Shown here piece by piece: positions 10,521 through 23,048 of a DNA stretch of 64,000 nt (positions are counted from its first letter, which is position 1; each line of letters starts with the position of its first letter). A model generated the notes under the pieces. It was not told the origin of the DNA. It did not search any database and saw only the letters and a program-made list of their open reading frames with translations. The translations under genes and the position numbers were made by a program. The DNA lies in assembly GCA_001606155.1 (NCBI GenBank), contig LODT01000006.1:1-64000 (forward strand). Direction: 5' to 3'. The stretch is from Tieghemostelium lacteum (Eukaryota > Evosea > Eumycetozoa > Dictyosteliales > Raperosteliaceae).

Positions 10521-13500
10521 TTATCTGTTATTATTGTTCAAATAAACTATTGGCTCTTTACTGTAAGCACTTGGTGGTGAGGCTGAAGCTTTAGAGCTAC
10601 TAGGACGAGTGGTTGAAGATGACATTGAAGTATCCATGTTACTTGATAATTGAATACTATTTGAATCCGATGATCTAGTTGAACTATTGGAGAGATTAGA
10701 AAGTTTCTTTTTAGCATTTTCAGTGACCTTATTCCAAGGGAATTGATTGTTAAAAAAGAATAAGGTGACTACTGGAATAATTTCAGTGACAACTAAACCA
10801 ATAAAACTAAAAATGACATTAGATGGATTGGCAGAGACTAATATAATAATAAACACACAATGTAAAATGAAACCACTGGAACAAATGACACCAATGTACA
10901 AAACTTTTTTCTTTTGAATATCAGAGGCATCAGATCTGGTTTTAATCTCAGAGAGACGGTTGTAGATTTTCTTTCCATAGTACATGAAGGCTAAACCAAT
11001 TGCCAAAGATAGAACTGATTGTAAGACAGCATAGAGAATGGACACTACTTTTTGTGGTGAGGTATTAGTGTATTCAGCCAGTATTCTACCACCACAAGTT
11101 GGTGGTGTTTTTTCTTTGGTAAAGTTGAATACCAACACAATGACAATGAATAAAATGTACAATACCAAATTGATCAAGAAGATCAAACGATACATTCTCT
11201 TGAACAGATTGGAGCTAAATGAGTTGGTTGTCAATGTATACCAAATGACAACTACAATGGTAAATGAGGTAAAATAGAGGAATGTTGGTAGAACTACAAG
11301 AATATATTCACCAACATTGGCACTTTGATCTATAATATTACCCTGTGGTAATATAAAGAAATAGATCATACGAATGAAACAAAACATGGTAAGGAATAAA
11401 AAGAGTAAATGTACAAATTTCAATGACTCAGTGGCAAAGAATTTTAAGTACAAAAAGAATCCAAGATTACCTAGACCATAGATGGATAGAATGAGATAGA
11501 ATACTGCCAATGTATAAAGCATTCTTGTAGAACTTGGTGAAAATGGTTTGTAGACTTCAGCTTGCCAATTTTCAATTCTCTCAATGAGTAGATATTTTGA
11601 GATTGGTTCAATTTTTGAAACTGTACAACAGTAGATGTTGGGTGCAGTTTCATGTGTTACCAAACAATTCAATGGTTCTACATGTCCTGCATTCTCGTCG
11701 ATAACAAAAGCAAAGTCTAAGTGTGGGTAATTTTTAGGATCCAATTCCAATTGATTACTTAGACAAATTTCAAAACTATTGGTGCCGTTGGTAAAGAATT
11801 CTAAAATGACACCATCTTCAAGTACACGACCAATAATGGCACGATCAGAGTTGTAGATGGAATAGTCTGGTGCTACTTGATAGCTGACAAAATTGGATGA
11901 CAATGCCAATATCTTTTTAGAGAGAAAAGAGTTTAGTGAGATCTCTCCTACACTGATACTAACACATGCTCCAGTGTCAATGGATCCAAGTGGGAATGAT
12001 AATGTGTTATTATGTGGAAGTACTGGGAAAGATTGTGGTGGTGCATAGCATGGTTTAATAACTGAGATGATTGGTGGATTCAGTGTATCAAAACACTCTG
12101 AACTACCATCGGTAGAACATGAGCAACTGAGACTTTGTAAACTGTTCTTAACACTAGAGATACGACATAGAATCTCGGATTTATACAATAGAGTAGTTCT
12201 CTTAAAGTTGGCAACATTAAATTCATTAAATAGTTTTTCAAAGTACAATGCATTACCATATTCTGTAATGTGGTCATAGGGTTGAGTTGCATTAATTGGA
12301 ATCCATTTTAGAGGTACTGCATTGGCAGGTTGCCATACACCTGGTGACCATTCGAATGGTTTAACCCATTGTTGATTAGCACATGCACAATCGTCCTCTG
12401 TTTTGTTATTAAATCTCTTTGTAAATGGAAGGAAATAAGCAGCTTCACTTTGTTCAAATCCAAGACAAACTGGTTCATAGGCATTACATTCAGCTTGTGT
12501 AACTGCTTGTGTCCACCAAAATCCACCAGCAGCTTCACAGGCACTTTGTTCAACTAAAGAGACATTAGTAAATAAAAAGCAACCAAATGGAGAATCTTGA
12601 CTCATTTCCAACTTGCATGATGGTTGTGTAGCATTGTAACTGATGTCATAATCACGAGGGAACACACATTTTGGTTGATAGGCTGGATAATTTAAAAATT
12701 GTTTACTAAAGTAAATTTCATCACTGCATTTACCACTATTTTCACAATCTTGTTTGTTGGTACATGGTAAAGGTTGTTGGAAGCATAATAATCCAAAATT
12801 GCCACAACCCAACTCTGGTGATCTATTACAGATGGTGCATGTTTCTACATCAAATGAAGAGCAATCAAGGTATTGTCCAGAGACGCTTGCACATTGTGAA
12901 CTTTCCATATAGTAATAGGTACAATAATCTTGATTATTTGCAGGATCAACAGTTAGATAACCCTGATAACCTAAAACATCTGGACATGATCCAGTTGGTG
13001 AGGCATTTGATAGCCTACAACCATAACCTCCACATGAATATCCACAAGTTGTATTACAAGAACCATATTGTTCAGTACATTCCTCTACTGTAGAGGCAGT
13101 AGGTAATTGATAGCTATAGGTGTAATCATCTGCAATTGGATTATAACATGCAAACTTTTCAGTACATGTTTCCTCTGTTGTTAGGGTCAAATCAGAGAAA
13201 CATGAAAGGAAAGGATCAGAGCAATCACCACAATAATGACCAGCGGTAGCTTGAGCAGTTGGTATTTCTAAACAGGCATCAATGAGATCAGCTTCGTTAT
13301 AGTGTCCAGTATTACCAGTTTCACCCATCCAACCACATCTGATAAATTGTAAACAAACACCTTGAGAGTATTGGTCATCCACCCATACAGCAGTATAAAC
13401 ACCTTGATAGCATGAATCATAGACTTCTGAAGGTGTTGATTTATCCAAACCACTAACCATTGGGAAACAAAATTGTAAAATACTAGCATCAAAATGATAG

Positions 13501-16036
13501 TGAAAAATCTTTCTGATATTTGAATCAATGTTATATGGTGTGAAACAATCATTTTCCAAGTAGATTTGATGAAATTGGTCAATAATCTCCAAATTTGCAC
13601 TGGTTACTGGTATTTGATATTTGGTAAATACTTCATGTTTCAGTGATGGATAGATATTATCTAGAATACAGAGTATATATAGTTTCTCAGCAGCAGCTCT
13701 TGGAGCATAACATAGTCCTGATCTGTGATTACAAAATGCACCAGTGTCATTATAATAAAGTTGACATTGTTGGTCATTTTGACATGGAGTATCAACAATT
13801 AGAGTTTCTTTACAATCTCTAAATGTATCATACATGTTCTGTTTTAGATAGTTTTCATCTTCAGAGGTAACTCTACAGGGATCTAATTGTGAACCAATGA
13901 TAGACTGAGCAAAATCATTGAGTACTGAAATGGTACAACTTGGGAATGCACAATTTTCGTCAACAGCATCCTCATTTATAGAGAGTAATGTGGTTACTGG
14001 TGCATCAATAACTCTGGATCTACAACATTTATCAAAACTTGCAAATCTACTGCAACATGGATCTGAATAGTATATTGTGAGGTTTTCAGTTTCAAAACAC
14101 ATTGTGGTATTACTTAGTTCGTGTGATGTATCTAGCTCTAAGAATGATTCAGCCATTGCTTTACATGCATAATATCTATCATCATAGGTTAACAAATCTA
14201 AACTATAACGTTTACCATTGATTAGTGTGTAATCAACTTGATCTAGACCTTCAATAATATGATTTAATTCCTTTTCTACCTCTAGGAAACTATCATAGGA
14301 ACACTCTGATTGTACAGAATTAACTAGGGGAATCTCACCACTAATTGGTTTAGCACTAGCAGTAAACAATCGATTGAGGAAGTGTACTTTAAATCCAGGA
14401 AGATCTTCTGGATTGATATAATTATAACGTACACTATCAACCAACAATGACAGAATGATACCAAATTGATAGACATTTTGGGCAGGAGTCTCTTCAGTGG
14501 TAACATAGGTGTTTAAAAATCTTGGACTTTGAAAACCTTCAACATAGTAGATACCAGGTGTTGGCCATAATGAATTTACTGAGACTCTTGGATATAATGG
14601 GAAGTAAATTAGACAATTTCTATCATAGTTATCACAACGTTCAGTCTTATTTAGTTGTTCGTTCCTTATATAGGAAGTATCAAATAGTGCGTATTGTCCA
14701 CTGAGAATAGGTGGTGTTGAAATATCTCTTAGTGTATTAATTGCTTTAGTTGTTACCCAAAATTGATAATTACTAGTATAAAACATATATATACCAAAAT
14801 AATATGTCTTACTAGTAGATCCTGCATCTGGACATCCTTGTATTGTTATTAATTCATCAACTAAATAAAAAATAAATAAATAATAAAAAATATTATATTA
14901 ATTATATGGTTTTTTAAAAGAGGAATTCAAATTAAAATTTACATACAAGAATAAGTTGATGACCAATCAAAATTGGTTGGAGATACATCAGGAGTTTCAC
15001 TAATATATAGATCAATATCATTTTGTAAGAAACTTGTTATCCAAGTTATATTACTACATTGATCAATAGTGAATGAAAATTTAAGAAAAGTGTTAATTGC
15101 ATATTCTGTTAGATTATATACCAATTCATTGTCATTTACACATTGAAAATCTGGATGTGCTTCTTGGCAGGTTACTGGTGTTACAGGTGGTTCCTCAACT
15201 GGAATTGGTTCTAGTAAGATTTCAAATTCCATATCAATTACACCATCATTTTTTACAGCTATAAAAAGAGTGTCGTATGGATAGGATTTATAGTATACAT
15301 CTTGATAATCAACAACAGTTAACATATAACTACTAGGACAAAGTATCATATTTGGATCAATCTGTTCAGATAAAATTGCTTTTGCACCACCTTTTGCCAC
15401 TGGATGGAAGTTTCTAAAATCAGCAGAGAGACTACATGTACCTTTATAATATTTTGCAGAAATACGATATCCAATACAATCCGGTGTTGGATAGTATCTA
15501 AATTGTAAGAAATTACTAGTAACAGTGTTACCTGGTATAGTTCTTCTCAATGGTGTATTTAACTGAATATCCTCCCATTTCCAATATTGTGGGTTACATG
15601 GTTGATGAACATAAAATTCATCATCATCAAATTGACATGGTGGACATCCACTGGGTCTGTTACCACAGCCTAATGGATTACCATGTGTGAAATCACATGG
15701 TGGACATGTGTAGTTATATGCTGGACATTCAAAGCTAGGACATGCTTTGGATTCCAATATGTAAAGTGGTTGATTGAAATAGACACTTGCACTTGCAACT
15801 GTAATCTGTGTACCCACTAATGTTATAGTTTTAATGGTATAATTCATATCTACATATTCTTCTGGTAATTCTCCATAAACTAAAAAAATGTTATTTTTTT
15901 TCACTTGTTAGCATCAAAACATTTTATACCCCACACGACTAGTGCATTTAAAAAAAAACTTACCACCAGATAAAAATAAAATAATAAATATCTTAAAAAT
16001 GTTAGATAGCCATGTTTGTTGATAACTATTTTTCAT
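10521..16036 (-). CDS. Large cysteine-rich secreted-domain 7TM protein (THH1/TOM1/TOM3-like)
   Basis: Three exons, 16036-15964, 15879-14947 and 14860-10521 (both introns phase 1), give 1781 residues. Exon 1 encodes a signal peptide (IFKIFIILFLSG). About 1400 extracellular residues follow, with dozens of Cys, many N-x-S/T sites and an EGF-like stretch (CQNDQQCQLY and HRSGLCYAP). Seven hydrophobic helices occupy about residues 1445-1705. The order of motifs there (HLLFLFLTMF then R, VLPTFLYFTSF then VVVIWYTL) resembles the THH1/TOM1/TOM3 family of plant and amoeba 7TM proteins. A Ser-rich cytosolic tail ends the protein. It is probably a surface receptor or adhesion-like protein; the ligand is unknown. 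The family call is moderate, the topology firm. Confidence 0.8.
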
Positions 16037-16237
16037 TTTTAATAAAATTTTAACTTTATATGATTAGATGGTATTGAAATTTAAAATACAATTGTACACT
16101 TAATCCTAACAGTAAAAAAATATATAAAAAAACTTAAACTTTTAAAAAAAAAATTGCAGATATTTTTGGAACACAGAAAATTTTCAATTGAAAATTTCGT
16201 TGACAAAAGATTTTTTTGTAGTGCATCCACTTAATAT

Positions 16238-17689
16238 TTATTGTTGTGATTGAGGGGGAATTATTCTCTCTTGATTATTCATTAGAGGTCTAAGCACAGG
16301 TGGAATGATAATAGAACCATCAGGTTGTTGATTATTTTCCAGTATTGCCAAAATAAGTCTTGGTATAGCACAAGCAGTAGCATTTAAAGTGTGAACAAAG
16401 AGTGTTTCACTATTTTCAGCTTGAAAATCTTGAATTTTCATATTTAACCTCTTTGATTGATAGTCAGTACAATTGGATGCCGAAGATATCTCACCATAGT
16501 CTTGTCTAGAAGGTATCCAAACTTCAATATCATATTTTCTGTATGCAGGTGCACCTAGATCCTCAGTTGGCATATCCAATACTCTAAAATGTAAACCTAA
16601 TTCTTTAAAGATTTCAATTTGAATTTGCAGTAACTCATTTAGGATATCATTAGAAGTCTCTAGAGATGGTTTAGAGATTACAAACATTTCTACTTTTGAG
16701 AATTGATGTACTCTATAAATACCCTTATTATATTGACCACCGCCAGTTTCAGATCTAAAACAATGTGAGTATCCAACCATCTTTATAGGCAGATCTTCAA
16801 GATGAATAATTGAGTTATTATTGGCATAGAGTGCTGCCAATGGTATTTCAGAGGTTGCTGTCAGACATAGATCCTCATTTTTAATCCAAAACATTTGTGA
16901 TGCATCACTTCTAGGTTGAAAACCACATGCCTCAGCATAAGATGGATGAATGAGATCTGGTGTAACTATGGGTGTAAATCCATATTTATAGGTCATTTTT
17001 GAGTATGCCCAATAGGAAAGTGCCATTTCCAACATTGCAGCTTCTCTAGTAAAATAATAATACTTTGCACCAGATATCTGATTTGCAGATTTTATCAAAC
17101 CCAATTGTTCACCAATCTCCAAATGATCTTTAATTTTAAAATCAAAATGAGGTTTCTCACCAACCATTTCTATAACTCTAGCATTAGATTCTGGTCCAAC
17201 AGGTGCCTGTGGATGTGTATCATTCGGTATCTTTAATGCCTCATTTTGTAACTCTTGTTGTAGTGTAAAATGTTGAATTTCAGCATCAGAAACCTTTTCT
17301 TTCCATTCTTTTCCCTCTTCAATTAGTTTTAACCTCTCTTGTTGATCTTTTACACTTTTCATTTTATTTGCTACTATATTTCTATTTTGTCTCATTTGAT
17401 CTAAATCATATTTAACACCTCTATATTTTTCATATAATGATACTATCGATTGGATGTCAACATTAGATTTTCTCTTTTGTGCATTCTCTTGTATCTCTTT
17501 TGCATTTTCTTTAATTTTTTGAAAATTTATATATGCTTTAATATTTGAAATTTTCTCTACTGTATTATTATTGTTTGTATTATTATTACTAGTACTTGAA
17601 AATTTCCTACATTTTAAAAAAATCAAATTATTATGATTATTTTTTAGAACAGATAATGATTTTGGAGTTTTAGTAAAAAAACTAATCAT
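16238..17689 (-). CDS. Seryl-tRNA synthetase, probably mitochondrial
   Basis: This is a single-exon, 483-residue class II aminoacyl-tRNA synthetase. Residues 1-60 form a basic, Ser/Asn-rich extension (MISFFTKTPKSLSVLK) of the kind that targets mitochondria. A coiled-coil tRNA-binding arm spans about 70-155. The catalytic part has motif 2 (FRSETGGGQYNKGIYR, near 310), the serine-binding TATSEIPLAAL and LNATACAIPRLILAI of motif 3. It charges tRNA-Ser with serine. Length and motifs resemble bacterial/organellar SerRS more than the cytosolic form, which carries extra insertions. Targeting is inferred from the N-terminus only. Confidence 0.9.
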   Translation of the reverse strand: MISFFTKTPKSLSVLKNNHNNLIFLKCRKFSSTSNNNTNNNNTVEKISNIKAYINFQKIKENAKEIQENAQKRKSNVDIQSIVSLYEKYRGVKYDLDQMRQNRNIVANKMKSVKDQQERLKLIEEGKEWKEKVSDAEIQHFTLQQELQNEALKIPNDTHPQAPVGPESNARVIEMVGEKPHFDFKIKDHLEIGEQLGLIKSANQISGAKYYYFTREAAMLEMALSYWAYSKMTYKYGFTPIVTPDLIHPSYAEACGFQPRSDASQMFWIKNEDLCLTATSEIPLAALYANNNSIIHLEDLPIKMVGYSHCFRSETGGGQYNKGIYRVHQFSKVEMFVISKPSLETSNDILNELLQIQIEIFKELGLHFRVLDMPTEDLGAPAYRKYDIEVWIPSRQDYGEISSASNCTDYQSKRLNMKIQDFQAENSETLFVHTLNATACAIPRLILAILENNQQPDGSIIIPPVLRPLMNNQERIIPPQSQQ

Positions 17690-18117
17690 TTCATGAAATT
17701 ACAATTCAACAGATTAAACTGAAAAAAGTTAGTGAAAAAAATGCAAAAAAGCCAAAAAAGTTACAAAATTTAATTTCCTCACAGACCACAATGATCTTTA
17801 TAGTTATTTGTATTGAAAATGAAATTTTTGTGCAATATAAATCCTTATAAAATCTTTTGTGTGAAAAAATTACATTTCTATAAAATGTATTTTGATTAAC
17901 AATTAACTCCTCTTAAAACTATTTTTCAAATCACTCAAAGCTTGATACAATGTTATTGTCAATAACAATAATAGATACAACATCTAACATTGACAGATAT
18001 ATATTATTTATTCAAATAAATAGTGAATTAACATCTCTTGTTTAGATAGAGATACCATTTAATGCGTCAAGGGTACAACTTGTGTTTTGAAAGTTTAGTT
18101 TTGTATGATTTTATTAT
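17690..18117. other. Intergenic; right part is duplicated 3' flank
   Basis: From about 17872 rightwards the sequence is a diverged copy of the 3' flank of the first F-box-like gene. An insertion at about 17980-18045 is not present at the other locus. The left part (17690-17870) is AT-rich spacer holding the synthetase promoter, with nothing else visible. Confidence 0.6.
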
Positions 18118-19775
18118 TTATTTTTTGAGTGTGATTCGTGGACTTTGGTGATAGTAAATAGTATCCCTTATGCAAAATTTACTTGACATGTTTTGGAAGA
18201 AAGAAAGATTAAGTGTTGGATTGTTTTCTATCATCTGCTCAACAGTTTCTGCAGTGACAAAGTCAATATCCAAATTCAAAGATTTAAGTGATTTACTAGA
18301 CTTGATCAACTCTGCAAAATCAATGATAAACTGTTGAGGTGGTTCTTTTTTACAAGAACACCATGTGTCAACATGTGATATCGATAGAGCAGTCAGAGTC
18401 TTGTGATTCTTCAACAACTCTTTACACTTGTTCCACAAGTCATGAGAATACTCGTGAGGTGGTACAGTTGCTTTACAATTAGAATGTAAATAGAAATTAC
18501 AAAACAGATATCTATCTTCTTTGTAATCTTTTTCTAATGCATCATAGAACTCTGTTGGGAAAGTCCAGTGTTCTTTTATATCATCATTTTCCGGACACAG
18601 ATTCTTCTCATGAGAATGTTTTATATTGTCAATATTAATATTATTTACTAATGTGTTTCTGGATCTTCTGTGAGGTGAGTTACCATTATATCTATCATAG
18701 CTCTTGTAGAATGAAAATGGTTGGTGAAATTGCAGTGTTATATCCAGAGTGTGAAGATTAGGCGCTTGAAGTAGCCTATAAAGAGCCATCAGTGGTATTG
18801 GTTGATTGAATATCCTTACAGACTGATATCGTTGATTATGTATTGATATACTATGACAAATATCAAAATATTCATTCTTTGAATCAGATTCCCCTAGTGA
18901 CTTTATAGCGAGTTCCAATGGATCGAGGAATAGGATGGCATCAGTAAAGTCGCTGTAGTGTGTTGGTGGAAACTCTGTTCTTATATCAGAAGTCACTTCC
19001 AAGTAATTAGTTTCAAAATTTTTTTCAGTCATTGCATCCTCTCTATTCATCCCAGAGTCATTATCATATTCATCATCATCATCATTCCATGATTCAATGT
19101 CATTTTCGTCCAAATGAAATTTGAAATTATACTTGATACTTGGAATTTGCAGTTCATTAACATATCTAACCAGAAACCAGTTGATATAGGGATCCGATAC
19201 ACAATATATTGTTATGGTCTCTAACGACAGTTTTCCAGCATCATTATTGTTGTTACAATGTTCTCTATATTGTTTGAATGCAGAGACAAACATTTTGAGA
19301 TCCCCAAGTCTGACTTTTAGGTGTTGGATGTGGTGAAAGTGTGATACCAACCTATATGGGTTAGTAATAGTGAGGTCAAAAGAGAGGTTCCATCGATGAC
19401 TTTTACGAATAAAGCTACTTGTAAATAAATGTTCAAGTTTTAGTACTCTTGATAGAACAATATCTCTACAAATTCTAAACCAATTACAACAAACCAATGA
19501 AAATTGAATTGTGATAGTTGATAATTCTTCTTCTTGGTCATCTATTATTATCTCTTCATTGTATTCACTCAGTTTGTTGAATTTCAATTTTAAAATCTCT
19601 TTGCACAGATATAATGGCAGCAGTGTAATTACTTTCTCTTCTATTATATTGTGATGATATATTTTTAATTTTTTGTTATCACGGCTTTCCTTTTCCTCTC
19701 TTTTCATAGTTATCTATTGGATGATTCAAAACGGAGAGTGAAAAAAAAATGGGATAAAAATTTTCAGATATCACA
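17872..19775. repeat. Segmental duplication, right copy
   Basis: This is the second copy of the unit at 2449-4310, in the same orientation and about 15.4 kb away. The coding region is close to identical; the flanks carry small insertions and substitutions. No direct repeats, inverted ends or transposon features are visible at the borders, so ordinary recombination-based duplication is the simplest explanation. Confidence 0.85.
18118..19707 (-). CDS. F-box/LRR-like dictyostelid family protein, copy 2
   Basis: This 529-residue single-exon paralog of the gene at 2648-4237 has the same start (MKREEKESRD), F-box-like N-terminal part and Leu-rich repeats. Differences from copy 1 cluster near residues 90-105, 215-265 and 335-350 and at the extreme C-terminus, which is replaced by YYHQSPRITLKK. 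By eye about 35 differences change the amino acid and only about ten are silent, so constraint on at least one copy may be weak. It remains fully open. Its role is presumed to be an SCF-type adaptor, without direct evidence. Confidence 0.75.
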   Translation of the reverse strand: MKREEKESRDNKKLKIYHHNIIEEKVITLLPLYLCKEILKLKFNKLSEYNEEIIIDDQEEELSTITIQFSLVCCNWFRICRDIVLSRVLKLEHLFTSSFIRKSHRWNLSFDLTITNPYRLVSHFHHIQHLKVRLGDLKMFVSAFKQYREHCNNNNDAGKLSLETITIYCVSDPYINWFLVRYVNELQIPSIKYNFKFHLDENDIESWNDDDDEYDNDSGMNREDAMTEKNFETNYLEVTSDIRTEFPPTHYSDFTDAILFLDPLELAIKSLGESDSKNEYFDICHSISIHNQRYQSVRIFNQPIPLMALYRLLQAPNLHTLDITLQFHQPFSFYKSYDRYNGNSPHRRSRNTLVNNINIDNIKHSHEKNLCPENDDIKEHWTFPTEFYDALEKDYKEDRYLFCNFYLHSNCKATVPPHEYSHDLWNKCKELLKNHKTLTALSISHVDTWCSCKKEPPQQFIIDFAELIKSSKSLKSLNLDIDFVTAETVEQMIENNPTLNLSFFQNMSSKFCIRDTIYYHQSPRITLKK

Positions 19776-20011
19776 AAAGGGTTGGCAAAATCTCAATTGG
19801 GTTCATTGTAGTATTGTGGAATATCAATTATTGTTATTTTGTAGCTCAAAAGAGTATATGGATTAAAGTACATATGACCAATTTGAATATTAAATTAAAA
19901 TTCTAATAAATAAAGTGTTAAAAATAAAATTATCATTAAATTATCAACAATTTAGAATATATATATATATATATACCTACCAAAGTTAGCATTTATAATT
20001 TGTTTTTGAGA
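19708..20011. other. Intergenic spacer
   Basis: This 304-base AT-rich spacer starts with the duplicated upstream flank of F-box copy 2 (to about 19775). It also holds a TA dinucleotide run at about 19957-19974. Nothing else is recognisable. Confidence 0.5.
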
Positions 20012-20612
20012 CTATTTATTCTTTTTACTGTGGGTGGATTTTGATTTTGGAGGTAATTCAACATTATCGGAATTCATAAGCAGTAAACCAGCAGTAATAA
20101 ACGATGCACCAACCCACCATGTATATGTAAATGTTTCCTTAAAAAATAACCATCCAAAAAATGCCTAAAGTTGAATAATAATAATAATATAATAATAATA
20201 ATAATAATCATTAATAAATTTGGGCAATAATGACTATTTATACAGTAGTGTACTTATACTATACCGTAAAGAAAAAGTTGGATGCAGTTGTGATAACTGT
20301 TGAAGTTAATGTTGAATATGCTAAATCCATCCCTTTTGCAGCATATCTCCATTGTAGAGTAGTGCTAATAAATATACCTGATATGCTAATTGCTCTCAAT
20401 AGCCATTGTGTTGTATCTTGTGAGAAGAAATTGGAAAGAAATGTTGCATCAACAACAATTTTACCAAAAACTGATGCTAATGAGGCAAATAGTCCTCCAA
20501 TCACACTAAATATAAATGATCTTTTAAAATCTCTTTCTGTTTTAACTAGATTTTCAACTAGATTCTGATTTTTGTCATTTGGAGAATTTAATTTGCTCTT
20601 TGAAGAACTCAT
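20012..20612 (-). CDS. tmem42: TMEM42-like EamA-fold membrane protein
   Basis: Two exons, 20612-20265 and 20164-20012 (phase 0), give 166 residues. Four or five hydrophobic segments are visible. SVIGGLFASLASVFGKIVVD is the first, LLRAISISGIFISTTLQW the second, STLTSTVITTASNFFF spans the splice, and a last one contains WWVGASFITAGLLLM. The pattern matches the short EamA/DMT half-transporter TMEM42, including the G-K pair in helix 1 and the E after LFFK. The ATG at 20612 was chosen because upstream codons in frame offer only TTG. Transported substrate, if any, is unknown. The C-terminus is basic and cytosolic-like. Confidence 0.8.
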
Positions 20613-21080
20613 TGTGAACAGTGTTTTCTTGATGTTTAAAAACAAAAAAAATTACTCTTAAAAAAAAAATTACAAAACATAAATTTCTTTATTTTTATAG
20701 CGGAGAGGGGAACTTTTTAATCTCTGATATTGGTGCAATACAGAGCAAATACCAAGTGAATGACGAATATGACAAGTCAATATTCTCAATGTCAATCATA
20801 CCTCTGAAAATAAATTATCTAATACTTTGTTACACTACATGAGGTAACAGAAAGCTATTAAACTTTCTAGAACAGATACTACACTTAATCAAAGCGAACT
20901 TTGAGAAGTGATTTGATAAAATTATTAAAGTGTTTTTAAATAGAATTAATTTTTTAAATTACTTTAAGGTTTTGGAAGCTGGGTGATGAAATTTCAATAA
21001 TAACCATTTTGGTAATTTCAATAAAAAGAGGAGTTTTTTGTATTCATAATTTAATATAAACAATTTTATTTAAAGAAAGG
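20613..21080. other. Intergenic with a less AT-rich core
   Basis: Bases 20700-20920 are clearly richer in G and C than the surrounding spacers and have no long frame on either strand. Possible snoRNA-like words are present (ATGACGA near 20761 and CTGA near 20814), but no clear terminal stem. It could be a noncoding RNA gene, a decayed exon or the 5' region of TMEM42. No call is made. Confidence 0.35.
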
Positions 21081-22928
21081 TTAAGCCTCTTCCATTTCAA
21101 CATCATCATCATCATCATTATTATTATTATTATTATTATTATTTCTTTTGAAATCAAATGAAGATGGTCTTTCTTTATCATAGGCAGTAATTGGTACTTG
21201 ACTTCTTCTTCTTGGTTGGCTAGGGCCATCAAGTAGTGAACCATTCATTTCATTTCTTCTACCATCTTCATCATCAGAATCTGATAATTCAGCATTATGT
21301 GCAATCTTTTTATCTCTATCAGATTCGGATACTCTTACATCTGGATCATGATCATCATCATCGTCATCAGAATAATTAAAGGTATCAGGTGGAATCTCAG
21401 ACATTTGGGCAGATGGTGCATGCTGACTAATATGTCTAAGATTTTCTAATAATTGAATTCTATTATTATAATAATAAAAAGAATGAATATTTATGTTTAG
21501 GTTTGGCTGTTGAAAATTCAGATAATACATACTTTAATTTTTCCAAATAATCTTTTGAATTTTGATTTTCCATATTATTTGGAGTCAAATGTAGACGATA
21601 ATCAGGACCATAATATTCTAAATAATCATTGTAAGGTAGTTCATCTTTTAGCTCTGAATCAACAAGAATTGAGGTTTCATAAGTCCAACATCTTGCAACA
21701 TTTTTAATAGTATATCCACCACCACCCAAAACAACCAAAGGTACATTAAATGATTTTAAAAATTCTACACATTGAGCATGACCTCTCAGGGTGAGATTAA
21801 AGCTACCTAAACGATCACCAGTCAGGGAATCAGCACCACATTGAATTACAACAGCACCAGGTCTGTAGAAATCCATTACATTCTGAATGATTGGTTTAAA
21901 TATACTCTGATAACTCTCATCATCAATACCATCTTTTAATGGGAAATTTAAAGAGTAATATTTTCCTTTTCCAGCACCTATATCTTTAACATCACCTGTT
22001 CCTGGGAAAAAATCACCATACTTGTGAAATGAAACTGTCATTACTCTATCTGTTGTATAAAATGCTTCTTCAACACCATCACCATGGTGAATATCAATAT
22101 CAATATACAAAACTCTTTGATGATGTCTATATTTATATAGATTAGTATACTAAAAATAATATATTGTGTGTAAAAAAATCATACTTTAATAATTCTAAAA
22201 TTGCTAATACAATATCATTTGTATAACAAAAACCAGAAGCTTCAGATTTCTTTGCATGATGTAAACCACCAGCCCAATTAATGGCAATATCTGCTTCCCC
22301 TGAATTGACTTTTACTGCACATCCTATAGATCCACCTGATGAAATTTGACAAAAATTATACATTCCATCAAATACTGGGCAATCCTCTCTTACATTAACT
22401 AGATATAGCACGGTAAAGTATCATTTTTAAATCTTAGATTGCCAATTCTATTTTTATCAATTTTTGAAAAAACAAAAAAAAAAAAAAAAACCAAAGATCA
22501 CTTACATTTAATTAACTGTTTCGAGTAATCGTGCATATTGTCTGGTGTAACTGTTTTTAAAAAATTAATATAATCATCTGAATGGAAATTAGTGAGTTCT
22601 AAATCATTTGCTTTTCTTGGTTTCTAAAGTGGGAGGTGTATTAATAATCTAAATCCTGGATGTTTGCTATATCTAAATCTAATCTACATCTCTATTGTTT
22701 CCTACATACGAATATTTGCATCTTTTTATATATTTCATAATTTAATATGAGATTATGTGTCATTCTCATACGATGTGGTTTCATAGGATGTCCTTGTCCA
22801 TAATGATGGTTTCCGACATCATCTAATATTGTATTTGTATCCAGTTAATAATCTGTATTTAATTACTATGCATTTTAACAATACCTACAATCATAAAAGT
22901 AAGAAACCTTACGTCTACTCATTGCCAT
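21081..22928 (-). CDS. Class I histone deacetylase (Rpd3/HDAC1 type)
   Basis: Six exons, 22928-22889, 22822-22710, 22623-22506, 22398-22185, 22126-21533 and 21459-21081, join in phase to 485 residues. The spliced N-terminus reads [19 protein letters not shown], the class I signature. Catalytic features follow in order: [12 protein letters not shown], the His pair in [11 protein letters not shown], the zinc ligands in [22 protein letters not shown], and [14 protein letters not shown] with the transition-state Tyr. The tail (residues about 395-485) is acidic and Asn-rich and ends [11 protein letters not shown], as in other class I enzymes. It removes acetyl groups from lysines in histones, in nuclear corepressor complexes. 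No catalytic residue is missing. Confidence 0.95.
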
Positions 22929-23048
22929 TTTAATAAATATACAGATAACCTAAGCAAATGTGAACTGTCAAAAATTAAAAAAAAAAAAAAAAAACAAACA
23001 TTTTTATTTAATTTTTTTTTGAAATTTATTTTGATAAGATTTTTGCGA

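Noticed and set aside
20755-20820. C/D-box snoRNA
   Set aside because: The C-like word is imperfect (ATGACGA) and there is no clear terminal stem, so it is only mentioned as a possibility for the island.
21466-22110. HDAC pieces as separate short genes
   Set aside because: All six pieces join by GT-AG junctions in phase into one class I deacetylase without gaps.
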